This document shows, in pieces, positions 1-8,291 of a stretch of DNA of 64,000 nt. The notes beneath the pieces were generated by a model. The model saw nothing but the letters and a program-made list of their open reading frames with translations, made no database searches and was not told the origin of the DNA. The translations under genes were made by a program, and so were the position numbers. Where the stretch lies: assembly GCF_000772045.1 (NCBI RefSeq), contig NZ_CP009754.1, forward strand, positions 8,184,001 to 8,248,000, in the 5' to 3' direction. The stretch's first letter is position 1. Each line of letters starts with the position of its first letter. The DNA is from Streptomyces sp. CCM_MD2014. GTDB taxonomy: Bacteria > Actinomycetota > Actinomycetes > Streptomycetales > Streptomycetaceae.

Positions 1-143
1 TGCTGTCGCAGGACCCCACCCCCCACGAGATCCTCGTGAAGGGCGTCCATGTGCACCGCTGGGCCGAGCGCGACGGCACCTACGACGACCTCGTCGCTCA
101 GCGGTCCCGGGCCCTGGCCATGCTCCCCGGCCGCCAGGGCTGA
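1..143 (+). CDS. C-terminal end of an unidentified protein (cut by window edge)
   Basis: An open frame enters from the left edge and stops at TGA 141-143. It encodes about 46 residues ending ALAMLPGRQG, with a HEILVKGVHVHRW segment before that. Codon third positions are almost all G or C, as expected for a real gene in this genome. The fragment is too short for me to assign a family and the start lies outside the window. The 205 bp that follow contain no supported gene before the convergent DoxX gene ends. Confidence 0.55.
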   Translation, partial: LSQDPTPHEILVKGVHVHRWAERDGTYDDLVAQRSRALAMLPGRQG

Positions 144-348
144 CACCGTTCCCCTCCCGCCTGACCAACGGCCTCGTGACTCGTCTCCCGCATCGCGATG
201 TCGCGGCCCGCTGATCCGTGTCCGCTGTGCCCCCGGCCGCCGCGGTCGCCGACGGGGCGCCTACCCGGCCGCCGACGACCGCGCCCCTGGGGCCCCGTCC
301 CTGACGGCGCCATACTTCGGTGAACGGTCATGTGAGGGTCGTGCGTCG

Positions 349-708
349 TCACAGCCTGGTGGCCAGCCAGATGGTCACGGCCGCCGTGGCGACGAGTCCG
401 ACGTTGAGTGCGATCCGGCGGTCTTCACCAGTGAGGTGCACGGCGATCGCACCGGTCTGCAGCACGACGAAGCCGACGGCCGCGGCCGTCGCCAGCGAGG
501 GCGCGATGCCGGTCAGCGGTGGCAGGACCAGGCCGACGGCGCCGAGTATTTCGACCGTTCCCAGCGCCCTGACGGCGGGCAGGGGCATGCGGTCGACCCA
601 GGCCATCATCGGACGGAGCTGATCGCGGCTTCGGGACACCTTCAGCGTGCCCGCGTAGCAGTAGAAGAGGGCGAGGAGTCCCGCGACGATCCAGTAGGCG
701 ATGTTCAT
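349..708 (-). CDS. DoxX-like integral membrane protein
   Basis: This 119-aa protein has four hydrophobic segments (about residues 3-20, 46-65, 70-92 and 98-117) in the pattern of the DoxX/DoxX-like family. An early YCYAGTLKV segment matches the region where that family has its conserved K. Family members are small inner-membrane proteins linked to redox or stress functions, but the exact reaction is unknown. It lies 80 bp downstream of the cupin gene on the same strand, so the two are probably one transcript controlled by the divergent LysR regulator. The ATG at 706-708 is the only sensible start. The family call is good; the function is open. Confidence 0.8.
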   Translation of the reverse strand: MNIAYWIVAGLLALFYCYAGTLKVSRSRDQLRPMMAWVDRMPLPAVRALGTVEILGAVGLVLPPLTGIAPSLATAAAVGFVVLQTGAIAVHLTGEDRRIALNVGLVATAAVTIWLATRL

Positions 709-788
709 CGTTTCCGTTCACGGGCCACGGGTTCGCGCGGCCCTGTCGATTGCGTAGGTTGCAGGAGGGCTTTTCCGTCCCGTCGGCT

Positions 789-1283
789 TCAGCCGAGGTC
801 GGTGGCGGGCTCGGTCGCGTAGCGGCTCATCGCGTCGATGTTGGCTTCTCGCGTCGGCGGCCGGCCGCCGACGAACACGTCCTGGAGATCGCGGAAGTAC
901 TGCACGTACAGGTCGGGGGTGAAGGTGCTGAGCATGACGGCGGGCTGGTCGGTCGGGTTGGCGAAGGTGTGCGGGGCCCCGGGCGGAACCATCACGAGCG
1001 TGCCCGCGGTGGCGTCGTAGTCGTCGTTTCCGACGGTGAATCGCACGGTGCCGGACAGGACGTAGAAGCCCTCGTCGTGCCGGGCGTGGCGGTGCTGCGG
1101 CGGTCCCTGGGTCCGCGGGGCGAGGACGGACTCGGCGATTGCGAGGCGGTGCCCGGTGTGGCTGCCGTCCTCCAGGATGCGCATGCGCGTGGTGCCCAGA
1201 AGGATCGTCTCACCGTCGCCGGGACCCACCACCGATATCGCGGGGTCGACCTGCGGCTCGCTGTTCCTTGCTTCTTCGGTCAT
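789..1283 (-). CDS. cupin domain protein
   Basis: This 164-aa protein has a single conserved beta-barrel cupin domain. Cupin motif 1 is visible as PQHRHARHDEGFYVLSG, supplying His, His and Glu metal ligands. Motif 2 is PPGAPHTFAN, supplying the last His. Such proteins are metal-dependent dioxygenases, isomerases or small-molecule binders; the substrate cannot be read here. I chose the ATG at 1281-1283 (MTEEARN); an upstream in-frame start would add 15 low-complexity residues that intrude on the divergent promoter. The gene diverges from a LysR gene over an 81-bp spacer carrying a LysR-type palindrome, which suggests inducer-dependent control together with the downstream DoxX gene. Confidence 0.85.
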   Translation of the reverse strand: MTEEARNSEPQVDPAISVVGPGDGETILLGTTRMRILEDGSHTGHRLAIAESVLAPRTQGPPQHRHARHDEGFYVLSGTVRFTVGNDDYDATAGTLVMVPPGAPHTFANPTDQPAVMLSTFTPDLYVQYFRDLQDVFVGGRPPTREANIDAMSRYATEPATDLG

Positions 1284-1340
1284 GCTCACGAGTGCACCGC
1301 CGGGACCCCGCCCCTGTCCAAGACCCATCCCGCAGCGCCG

Positions 1341-1355
1341 ATACCTCGTGGGTAT
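1341..1355. promoter_or_regulatory. putative LysR-type operator (T-N11-A box)
   Basis: The sequence ATACC-TCGTG-GGTAT is a perfect 5-bp inverted repeat around a 5-bp spacer. It contains the T-N11-A core typical of LysR-type regulator sites. It lies between the divergent cupin and lysR genes, 9 bp before the lysR GTG start, a position suited to autorepression and activation of the cupin/DoxX operon. Confidence 0.55.
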
Positions 1356-1364
1356 CGTTGCAGC

Positions 1365-2216
1365 GTGGAGCTACGTACCTTGCGCTACTTCGTGGCGGTC
1401 GCCGAGGAACTCCACTTCGGCCGGGCCGCCGCCCGACTGCACATGAGCCAGCCGCCGCTGAGCCGGGCGATCAAGCAGTTGGAGGCCGACGTCGGGGCTC
1501 CGCTCTTCGCCCGCTCGCCGGCCGGCGTCGCGCTGACGCCGGTGGGCACGGTGCTTCTCGACGAGGCGCGAGCGCTGCTCGACCATGCCGACCGCGTCCG
1601 TGAACGCGTCGGCGCCGCGGCCGGCGCCGCCACCGTCACCGTGGGCATTCTGGGAAACGGCAACGATCCGGGGGCCTCCAGGCTGGCCGCCGCCTACCGC
1701 CGGGACCACCCCGGCGTCGACATCCGCATCCGCGACACCGACCTGACCGACCCGACGTGCGGGTTGCGCGCCGGACTGGTCGACGTGGCCCTCACGCGGG
1801 CGCCGTTCGACGAGACCGGTCTGACGGTGCGTGCGCTGCGTACCGATCCGGTCGGCGTGGTCCTGCGCGCCGACGATCCGCTGGCCCGCCGCGACCGGTT
1901 GTGGCTGGCCGAACTGGGCGACCGCCACTGGTTCCAGTTCCCGCAGGGCACCGACCCCGTCTGGCAGGCGTACTGGAACGGTGGCAGGCCGCGAAAGGGG
2001 CCGACGGTGCGCGCCGTTCAGGAATGCCTGCAGGCCGTGTTGTGGAACGGCACGGTCGGCCTGGCCCCCCTCGGGGACGACCTGCCCGCAGGGCTGGTCG
2101 TGGTACCGCTGACCGACATGGCGCCGAGCCGAGTGGTGGCGGTGTGGAACGAGGGTGACACCAACCCGTTGATCCGGTCCTTCGTCCGGAGCGCGACAGC
2201 CGCGTACCGCCACTGA
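1365..2216 (+). CDS. LysR-family transcriptional regulator
   Basis: The protein has 283 aa. An N-terminal winged helix-turn-helix occupies roughly residues 1-60 (LRYFVAVAEELHFGRAAARL then MSQPPLSRAIKQLE), followed by a LysR substrate-binding domain to the end. The start is the GTG at 1365, giving VELRTLRYF, the usual beginning of this family; the frame is open further upstream, but that extension overlaps the cupin gene and has no homology. The gene diverges from cupin/DoxX, the classic arrangement for LysR regulators and their targets, and a T-N11-A palindrome sits immediately upstream. The inducer is unknown. Confidence 0.9.
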   Translation: MELRTLRYFVAVAEELHFGRAAARLHMSQPPLSRAIKQLEADVGAPLFARSPAGVALTPVGTVLLDEARALLDHADRVRERVGAAAGAATVTVGILGNGNDPGASRLAAAYRRDHPGVDIRIRDTDLTDPTCGLRAGLVDVALTRAPFDETGLTVRALRTDPVGVVLRADDPLARRDRLWLAELGDRHWFQFPQGTDPVWQAYWNGGRPRKGPTVRAVQECLQAVLWNGTVGLAPLGDDLPAGLVVVPLTDMAPSRVVAVWNEGDTNPLIRSFVRSATAAYRH

Positions 2217-2572
2217 GGGCCGGCAGCCGATGCTGCGTGCAGCCCGTGAACGATCGAACGCTGCGGCCCGGTCGGGACGTCCGCTGGGCCGAACCGGCGG
2301 TTCGGTGGACTCGACAGGTTCGCCCCCGCGACCATTTCCGCCCGCCTCGCTGCGGATCCGGAGAGTACCGACGATCCGGTCCGTACGCAGGGCATGCCGA
2401 CGCTGCCGGCGCCGCTCACCGGCCGGCCCCGGGCGAGGCGGACGAACGGCACACGGGCGGGGCCGCAGACCACGGCGTCGCCGGGGGTGAGGGAACCGCT
2501 TCGGCGCGATGGGCGAAGGACTGGTGAAAGCCCAAGTTTTCGAGCATCGTCCGCCGGACGAGAGGAGTCCCG
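2217..2572. other. intergenic region, no gene supported
   Basis: These 356 bp separate the lysR gene from the ECF sigma gene. I see no reading frame with a recognisable protein on either strand. The last part carries the sigma-gene ribosome-binding site (AGAGGAG, 2561-2567). It presumably holds the ECF promoter, but no -35/-10 pair was clear enough to mark. Confidence 0.5.
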
Positions 2573-3205
2573 ATGACCGTCGGACCAGGTGTCGGCATCG
2601 GCACCGTGCGTGCCGATGCGGAGAGCGATGCCTCAGTGATCGCGCGGTCCCGGGATGAGCCCGAGGCGTTCGCCGCGCTCTTCGACCGGCACGCCGACGC
2701 CGTGCATCGCTATGTGGCCCGCCGCCTCGGTGGCGAGGTCGCCGACGACCTCGTGGCGGAGACCTTCACGATCGCGTTCCAGCAGCGGCACCGCTACGAC
2801 CCGGCTCGCGGTGCGGGCACCGACGCCCGGCCGTGGCTGTTCGGCATAGCGACCAATTTGGCCGGCCGGCACCGGCGGGCTGAGGCCCGCCGGTTCAGGG
2901 CCATGGCCAGGGTTCCTGCCCCCGCCGACCACGACGAGCCGATGGCCGACCGGGCCGAGGACCGGGTGGTGGCGCGGGCCGTACGCCGCGAACTGGCCGC
3001 GGCGCTGGCCGCGCTGCCCGCTCGGCACCGGGACGTGCTGCTGCTGGTGGCCTGGGGCGATCTCGGCTACGGGGAGGCGGCCCAGGCCCTCGGTATCCCC
3101 GTGGGCACGGTCAGATCCCGGCTGCATCGGGCTCGCGGCAAGCTGCGCGAAGCGTTGGGCGGATCCGATCCGACGGCACTACGAGAGGTGTCCGACCATG
3201 AATGA
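2573..3205 (+). CDS. ECF-type RNA polymerase sigma factor
   Basis: The protein has 210 aa. A sigma-70 region 2 is seen at about residues 28-95 (FAALFDRHADAVHRYVARRL, then DDLVAETFTIAF and PWLFGIATNLAGRHRR). A region 4 helix-turn-helix lies at about 140-195 (LPARHRDVLLLVAWGDLGYGEAAQALGIPVGTVRSRLHRAR). The start ATG has a good AGAGGAG Shine-Dalgarno 6 nt upstream. The next gene overlaps the stop by 8 nt and encodes a membrane-anchored CU044_5270-type protein, the usual companion of this sigma group and the probable regulator of its activity. The downstream regulon is unknown. Confidence 0.93.
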   Translation: MTVGPGVGIGTVRADAESDASVIARSRDEPEAFAALFDRHADAVHRYVARRLGGEVADDLVAETFTIAFQQRHRYDPARGAGTDARPWLFGIATNLAGRHRRAEARRFRAMARVPAPADHDEPMADRAEDRVVARAVRRELAAALAALPARHRDVLLLVAWGDLGYGEAAQALGIPVGTVRSRLHRARGKLREALGGSDPTALREVSDHE

Positions 3206-4166
3206 CGAACTCGAACTCCTGAGGGAGTGGGACGCGGACGCGACCCCGCTCACCGGCCCGGCAAGGGCCCGGGCCCGGCACCGGCTGCTCAACGCGATGG
3301 CCCACGCGGACCGGCGCACCGCCACCGGCCCCGGTCGCCGCCAGGCACTGCGCCTCGCGGCGGCCGCGGTCGTCGCCACGGCCGTCACGGGAACGGCGGT
3401 GCTGGTGGGCACGAACGGCTCCGACGAGGACGGCGCGCCGGGCACGGGCACCCTGCGGGTGGAGATCGCCGCCGCGACGGTGCTGAACGGGGCGGCGACG
3501 TGGGAGCGCGAGCAGGAGAAACAGCCGGTGGCGCCCCGCGGCGACCAGTTCATCTACTCGAAGCGGATCATCAAGGAGACGGAGGAGAAGACCGGCGAGG
3601 TCACGACCTACACCGACGAGATGTGGGACTCCGTGGACGTCTCCAAGCCCTCCCTGACCATGGAACTGGGCCGCGAGATGTGGGAGCAGCCCGCGGAGAA
3701 GGGCGGCGGGGTGTGGCCACCCCGGAAGTGGAGCGAGCTGAAGAAGCTGCCCCGGGAACCGGAACAGCTCGTCATGGCCATCATCTCCCTCGGCTCCCGC
3801 CCCGACGGCAGGTCGATCGGCGATCTCGACGAACTCGAACGCTTCGAGGCCTACTGGTTGCTGGGCGAGCTCCTGAAGAACCCGCTGCTGCCCCAGGGAC
3901 TGCGCCCCGCGGCGTACGAGGCGCTGGCCCTTGTACCCGGCGTCAAGACCATCCCGGGAGTGCGGGACTCCGCCGGGCGGACCGGGGTGGGGATCGCCCA
4001 TACCGGGCGCGGGTCCCACGAAAGCAAGTACCTGATCTTCGACCCGGTCTCTTATGAGTTCCTGGGATTCCGCGACGAGCGGATCTCGACGTCCGGGAAG
4101 AAGTACATCCAGCTGTCGCACGTGGTGGACTGGGGGATCGTCGACCGGGTGAGGGAGCGTCCTTGA
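3198..4166 (+). CDS. CU044_5270-family membrane protein, putative sigma-factor partner
   Basis: The protein has 322 aa. A short cytoplasmic N-terminus (MNDELELLREWDADATPL) is followed by one transmembrane segment at about residues 52-72 and a long extracytoplasmic domain. The order resembles anti-sigma-like proteins encoded next to ECF sigma factors in actinomycetes, where an N-terminal acidic segment could contact the sigma factor. It overlaps the sigma gene by 8 nt, implying translational coupling. No zinc-binding HxxxCxxC anti-sigma motif is visible, so the regulatory role is inferred from context. A strong terminator hairpin follows 28 bp after the stop. Confidence 0.75.
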   Translation: MNDELELLREWDADATPLTGPARARARHRLLNAMAHADRRTATGPGRRQALRLAAAAVVATAVTGTAVLVGTNGSDEDGAPGTGTLRVEIAAATVLNGAATWEREQEKQPVAPRGDQFIYSKRIIKETEEKTGEVTTYTDEMWDSVDVSKPSLTMELGREMWEQPAEKGGGVWPPRKWSELKKLPREPEQLVMAIISLGSRPDGRSIGDLDELERFEAYWLLGELLKNPLLPQGLRPAAYEALALVPGVKTIPGVRDSAGRTGVGIAHTGRGSHESKYLIFDPVSYEFLGFRDERISTSGKKYIQLSHVVDWGIVDRVRERP

Positions 4167-4193
4167 GGCCGCTGTCCCGCGCCCGGTCCCGCA

Positions 4194-4226
4194 GGGCCGC
4201 CGGCCCCGGCAGACGGCCGGCGGCCC
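4194..4226 (+). terminator. GC-rich intrinsic terminator hairpin
   Basis: A perfect 12-bp stem (GGGCCGCCGGCC with GGCCGGCGGCCC) encloses a 9-nt loop. It begins 28 bp after the stop of the CU044_5270-type gene. There is no U tract, as is common in Streptomyces. It lies between convergent transcripts and may serve both. Confidence 0.7.
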
Positions 4227-4380
4227 CGATGCCCCCTCCGGAAGGTCTCTGGGGATGCCGCGGCCGAGCCCGTGCACCGGGCTCGCCCGAACCGCCCCAC
4301 GACCGCCGACCGTCGGGCAGCGCAGCGACTGCGCTCGCCGGACCGCCGGCGTCGTGCGCAGATACCCCCGGTACCCGTCC

Positions 4381-4758
4381 CTACGGGTGCGTGTCCGTGA
4401 TCGCGATGACCTCGTCGAGACGGCCCAGGACAGCCTGCAGGTCTTCGATCTTGGCCCGGATGCGTTCGCGTTCGGCGCGCAGCATGGCTCGTTGCTCGGC
4501 GTCGGTGTGCCCGGAGTCCCAGCACGGCAGGAGCTCGGTGATCCTTCGGCTGGTGAGGCCGGCGGCGAACATCTGCTGGAAGAAGCGGACCAGCGAAATG
4601 GCGTCCTGCCGGTACAGGCGCTGACCGGACGCGCTGCGCTCCGCGACGAGCAGTCCCTGCTGCTCGTAGTAGCGCACGGCACGCACCGAGACGCCGGCTC
4701 CTCGTGCCACCTGGCCGATGCGGATCAGCCGCTCGGCTGCGGCCACTGTGTCGGTCAT
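4381..4758 (-). CDS. MerR-family transcriptional regulator
   Basis: The protein has 125 aa. The MerR winged helix-turn-helix is at about residues 9-76 (RIGQVARGAGVSVRAVRYYEQQGLL, then GQRLYRQDAI). A long dimerisation helix follows at about 78-118, ending in a short tail with no metal-binding cysteine cluster; the single Cys in LLPCWDSG is isolated. I chose the ATG at 4756-4758 over one 12 codons upstream because it places the family N-terminus correctly. The gene diverges from an SDR oxidoreductase over a promoter with the elongated spacer that MerR proteins untwist, so the SDR is its likely target. Confidence 0.9.
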   Translation of the reverse strand: MTDTVAAAERLIRIGQVARGAGVSVRAVRYYEQQGLLVAERSASGQRLYRQDAISLVRFFQQMFAAGLTSRRITELLPCWDSGHTDAEQRAMLRAERERIRAKIEDLQAVLGRLDEVIAITDTHP

Positions 4759-4794
4759 CGTGATTCCTCTCACCGCCGGCCCCGACCGGCGCAC

Positions 4795-4826
4795 TTGCCT
4801 CTGACGCCAGCGTCAGGTTTTAGCGT
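4795..4826 (+). promoter_or_regulatory. MerR-type promoter with palindromic operator in a 20-bp spacer
   Basis: TTGCCT (4795-4800) and TAGCGT (4821-4826) are separated by 20 bp instead of 17. The spacer contains CTGACGC-CA-GCGTCAG (4801-4816), a 7-2-7 inverted repeat. This geometry is diagnostic of MerR-controlled promoters. The -10 element ends only 7 bp before the SDR start codon, so the mRNA would be leaderless. Confidence 0.75.
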
Positions 4827-4833
4827 ACCGGCC

Positions 4834-5562
4834 ATGGACATCAACAACTCCGTCGCTCTTGTCACCGGAGCCAACCGCGGCCTGGGCCGCGCCTTCACCC
4901 AGCGCCTGCTCGAGCGAGGCGCCCGCAAGGTCTACGCGACGGCCCGCCGACCGGAGACCGTGGACCTGCCCGGGGTCGAGGTGCTGCCGCTCGACATCGC
5001 CGATCCCGTATCCGTGAGGGCCGCCGCAGAGGCCGCCGCGGACGTCTCGCTGCTCATCAACAACGCGGGAATCAGTACGGGGACCGACCTGGTCACCGGA
5101 CCGCTGAACGCGGTGCGGCACGAGCTGGAGACCAACCTGTTCGGCCACCTGGGAATGATCCGGGAGTTCGCGCCGTCGCTCGCCGGGAACGGTGGAGGCG
5201 CGATCGTCAACGTCCTCTCCGCCATGTCGTGGTTCGGGAGCAAGGGGGGCAATGCCTATCACCTGAGCAAGGCCGCCGCCTGGGCCATGACCAACGGCGT
5301 CCGCTTGGAGCTCGCCGAGCAGGGCACGCTCGTCACGGCGGTCCACCTCGGCCTGGCCGACACCGACATGGCCGCGGGGTGGCCCGTGGACAAGATCGCG
5401 CCGTCGGACCTGGCCGACGCGGCCCTCGACGGCGTCGAGGCGGGCTCCGCCGAGGTCCTCGCCGACCAGTGGAGCCGGGACGTCAAGTCCCGTCTGCCGC
5501 TGTCACCGGAAGAGTTCAGCGCCGCGATGGACCGCGCACTCGCGGAGCTGATGGCGACCTGA
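4834..5562 (+). CDS. short-chain dehydrogenase/reductase (SDR)
   Basis: The 242-aa protein is a classical-length SDR with a Rossmann fold. The cofactor motif TGANRGLG (TGxxxGxG) is near residue 10, NNAG is at about 73-76, and an S...Y-H-L-S-K active site lies around 130-150 (YHLSK in place of the usual YxxSK). It would oxidise or reduce an alcohol/carbonyl substrate with NAD(P)(H); the substrate is not evident. The start ATG at 4834 follows the MerR-type promoter by 7 bp, and no Shine-Dalgarno is present or needed for a leaderless message. Divergence from the MerR gene suggests induction by the MerR ligand. Confidence 0.92.
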   Translation: MDINNSVALVTGANRGLGRAFTQRLLERGARKVYATARRPETVDLPGVEVLPLDIADPVSVRAAAEAAADVSLLINNAGISTGTDLVTGPLNAVRHELETNLFGHLGMIREFAPSLAGNGGGAIVNVLSAMSWFGSKGGNAYHLSKAAAWAMTNGVRLELAEQGTLVTAVHLGLADTDMAAGWPVDKIAPSDLADAALDGVEAGSAEVLADQWSRDVKSRLPLSPEEFSAAMDRALAELMAT

Positions 5563-5699
5563 GGACTCCCGAGAGAAGTGCTTTTCCTCGCCCCTTCCCC
5601 TTCGCCCTCGTCGGAGGGGCGCGGAACCCGCGTAATCGCCATTGAGTAATCCGGCGACCTCGGCTTCGACGGCCGTCGAGCGCCCCGGCCCTTCTCCCG

Positions 5700-8291
5700 T
5701 CAGGATGCGTTTTCACCCGCCGGTCCGGGTGATGCGGCGCCAGTCGCCTGCTCGGCAGCAGGGGTGCCGACGTCCGTGGAGCTCTTCGGCGCGCCCTCGT
5801 CGCTGCCGGCGGCACTCCTGTCGACCGTGCAGTGGAGGGCGTCGTCGACCACGTCGGCGACGATGGTGTCACCGGGATCGGCCTCCCCGCCGAGGAGGAG
5901 GTCGGCGATACGGTTGTCGAGTTCCGTCTGGATCGTGCGCCGCAGCGGGCGGGCACCGAACTCGGGCTGGTAGCCGTGGGCGATCAGCAGCTTCTTGGCG
6001 GCTTCGGTGACCTCCAGCTTCAGGCCCTGCGCATGTACGCGGTGCGCGCTCCGGGCGAGGAGGTGGTCCAGAATCTCGCTCAGGTCGTCCTGGGTGAGGC
6101 TGTGGAAGATGATGATGTCGTCGATGCGGTTGAGGAACTCGGGCAGGAACCGGGCCCGCAGTTCCTGCATCAGCTCGTCCTTGAGGTCGGCGGCACGGCC
6201 CTCGTGGTCGAGGATGCGGTGGGCTCCGATGTTGGACGTCATGACGACCACGCAGTGCCGGAAGTCGACGGTGCGGCCCTGGCCGTCGGTGAGGCGGCCG
6301 TCGTCGAGGATCTGCAGCAGCGTGTTGAAGACGTCGGGGTGCGCCTTCTCCACCTCGTCGAACAGGAGCACGCTGTACGGCTGGCGGCGGACCTTCTCCG
6401 TGAGCTGGCCGGCCTCGTCGTAGCCGACGTATCCGGGGGGTGCGCCGACGAGCCGGGCGACGGTGTGCTTCTCCTGGAACTCGCTCATGTCAAAGCGGAT
6501 CATGCGGTTCTCCTCGCCGAACAGCAGCTCGGCGAGGGTCTTGGCCAGCTCGGTCTTGCCGACGCCGGTGGGGCCGAGGAAGAGGAAGGAGCCCACGGGG
6601 CGGTTCGGATCGCCCATGCCGGCCCGGTTGCGGCGCACGGCACGCGAGACGGCGGTGACCGCCTCGTCCTGGCCGACGATCCGGGCGTGCATCTCCTCCT
6701 CCAGCCTGAGCAGCCGCTCCTTCTCCCCGGCGGTCAGCTGGGAGACCGGGATGCCGGTGCGGCGGGAGATCACGTCGGCGATGTCGTCGGAGGTGACCGA
6801 GACGACGCCCTCGCGGCGCTCCTCGATGCCCGCGAGTTCGCCCTCCGCCTCGGCGATCTCGCGCTTCAGCTCGCCCGCGCGGCCGTAGTCCTCGGCGGCG
6901 ACGGCCTGCTCCTGTTCCCGGCGGAGCCGCGCGATGCGGTCCTCACGGCTGACCACCTCGGTGGAGCGGCTCGCGCTGCGCAGCCGTACCCGTGCACCCG
7001 CCTGGTCCATGACGTCGATCGCCTTGTCGGGCAGGAATCGGTCGCTGACGTAGCGGTCGGAGAGTTCCGCCGCCGCGGTCAGGGCGCCGTCGGCGAAGCG
7101 GACCTGGTGGTGAGCCTCGTAGGCGTCCCGCAGGCCCTCCAGGATCTGCACCGTCTCCTCGACCGTGGGCTCGGGGACCATCACGGGCTGGAAGCGGCGT
7201 TCGAGGGCGGCGTCCTTCTCGACGTACTTGCGGTACTCGTCGATGGTCGTGGCGCCCACCACGTGCAGTTCGCCGCGGGCGAGGGCGGGCTTGAGCATGT
7301 TGCCGGCGTCCATGGAGCCCTCGCCGGTCGCCCCGGCGCCGACGACGGTGTGCAGTTCGTCGATGAACAGGATGATCTCGCCGCGGGCTTGCTGGACGTC
7401 CTCGATGACCTTCTTGAGCCGCTCCTCGAACTGCCCCCGGTACTGCGCGCCGGCCACCATGGCGGACAGGTCGAGGGCGACCACCCTCTTGTCCTTCAGC
7501 GTGTCCGGGACCTCGCCGGCCACGATGCGCTGGGCCAGTCCCTCCACGATGGCGGTCTTGCCGACGCCGGGCTCGCCGATCAGCACCGGGTTGTTCTTGG
7601 AGCGCCGGGAGAGGATCTCGACGGTCTGTTCGATCTCCTCGGCGCGGCCGACCACGGGGTCGAGTTTCCCGGCGTTGGCCTCCTCGGTCAGGTCCCTCCC
7701 GTACTCGTCGAGCGTCGTGGCGGGCTTGCCGGCACCGTCACCCGATGTCCCGCCCGAGCGGGCGACCTGCTCGGTGAGCCCCTCCAGCTTGCCGATGTCC
7801 CGGCCCTCCGCGCTCAGCAGCCGGGCGGCGCCGGTGTCGCCGTCCAGAAGGGCGCCCAGTATGTGCTCGGGGCCTATGTAGGAGACGCCCGACGCCCTGG
7901 AGCGGGCGTAGGCGGTGGCGAGGGTGCGCTTGGCGGCCGGGGTGAGGCCCGGCTCGGCGGAGGGCTCGCCCGCCTCGCGGGGCAGGACCTCGGCGATCTG
8001 GGCCGCGAGCGAGTCGGGGTCGGCGCCCGCCCTGGCGAGCAGTCCCCGCGCGGGCTCGACCTTCGTGGCCGCCCACAGCAGGTGCTCCGTGTCCAGGTCG
8101 GACGTGCCGTCCTCCAGCGCCCGCCGGGCGGCCAGGTTGAGGAGTTCCTGCGAGGACTCGGTCAGCATCCGGCCGATCGGCACCCGCTGCACCGCCGGCG
8201 GCGAGGACGCGGGCGAGGTACCGAAGAACCGGTTGAACAGATCACTGAACGGGTCGGAGGGACCGAACGCTGAGCCGAACGACATCGACAT
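5700..8291 (-). CDS. Clp-family AAA+ ATPase (ClpC/ClpA-like chaperone subunit)
   Basis: The protein has 863 aa. After a Gly/Phe-rich leader (MSMSFGSAFGPSDPF) come a Clp N-domain, a first AAA+ module with Walker A GEPGVGKT and Walker B LFIDEL, a short UVR-like middle segment (EDYGRAGELKREIAEAEGEL), and a second AAA+ module with GPTGVGKT and VLLFDEVEKAH. The short middle region argues for ClpC/ClpE rather than ClpB, which has a long coiled coil. It would unfold substrates for ClpP or act as a chaperone. The leader differs from housekeeping ClpC, so this is probably an accessory paralogue. ATG 8289-8291 has a TGGAG site upstream. No HspR or CIRCE element was seen. Confidence 0.92.
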   Translation of the reverse strand: MSMSFGSAFGPSDPFSDLFNRFFGTSPASSPPAVQRVPIGRMLTESSQELLNLAARRALEDGTSDLDTEHLLWAATKVEPARGLLARAGADPDSLAAQIAEVLPREAGEPSAEPGLTPAAKRTLATAYARSRASGVSYIGPEHILGALLDGDTGAARLLSAEGRDIGKLEGLTEQVARSGGTSGDGAGKPATTLDEYGRDLTEEANAGKLDPVVGRAEEIEQTVEILSRRSKNNPVLIGEPGVGKTAIVEGLAQRIVAGEVPDTLKDKRVVALDLSAMVAGAQYRGQFEERLKKVIEDVQQARGEIILFIDELHTVVGAGATGEGSMDAGNMLKPALARGELHVVGATTIDEYRKYVEKDAALERRFQPVMVPEPTVEETVQILEGLRDAYEAHHQVRFADGALTAAAELSDRYVSDRFLPDKAIDVMDQAGARVRLRSASRSTEVVSREDRIARLRREQEQAVAAEDYGRAGELKREIAEAEGELAGIEERREGVVSVTSDDIADVISRRTGIPVSQLTAGEKERLLRLEEEMHARIVGQDEAVTAVSRAVRRNRAGMGDPNRPVGSFLFLGPTGVGKTELAKTLAELLFGEENRMIRFDMSEFQEKHTVARLVGAPPGYVGYDEAGQLTEKVRRQPYSVLLFDEVEKAHPDVFNTLLQILDDGRLTDGQGRTVDFRHCVVVMTSNIGAHRILDHEGRAADLKDELMQELRARFLPEFLNRIDDIIIFHSLTQDDLSEILDHLLARSAHRVHAQGLKLEVTEAAKKLLIAHGYQPEFGARPLRRTIQTELDNRIADLLLGGEADPGDTIVADVVDDALHCTVDRSAAGSDEGAPKSSTDVGTPAAEQATGAASPGPAGENAS

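Noticed and set aside
2217..2572. Several short frames between lysR and the ECF sigma gene
   Set aside because: None has a credible ribosome site or motif, and they overlap one another on both strands.
5832..8273. Very long open frame on the plus strand opposite the Clp ATPase gene
   Set aside because: It is antisense to a clear Clp gene with all AAA+ motifs; its translation is low-complexity Gly/Val/Leu/Arg text with no motif, the usual product of high third-position GC.
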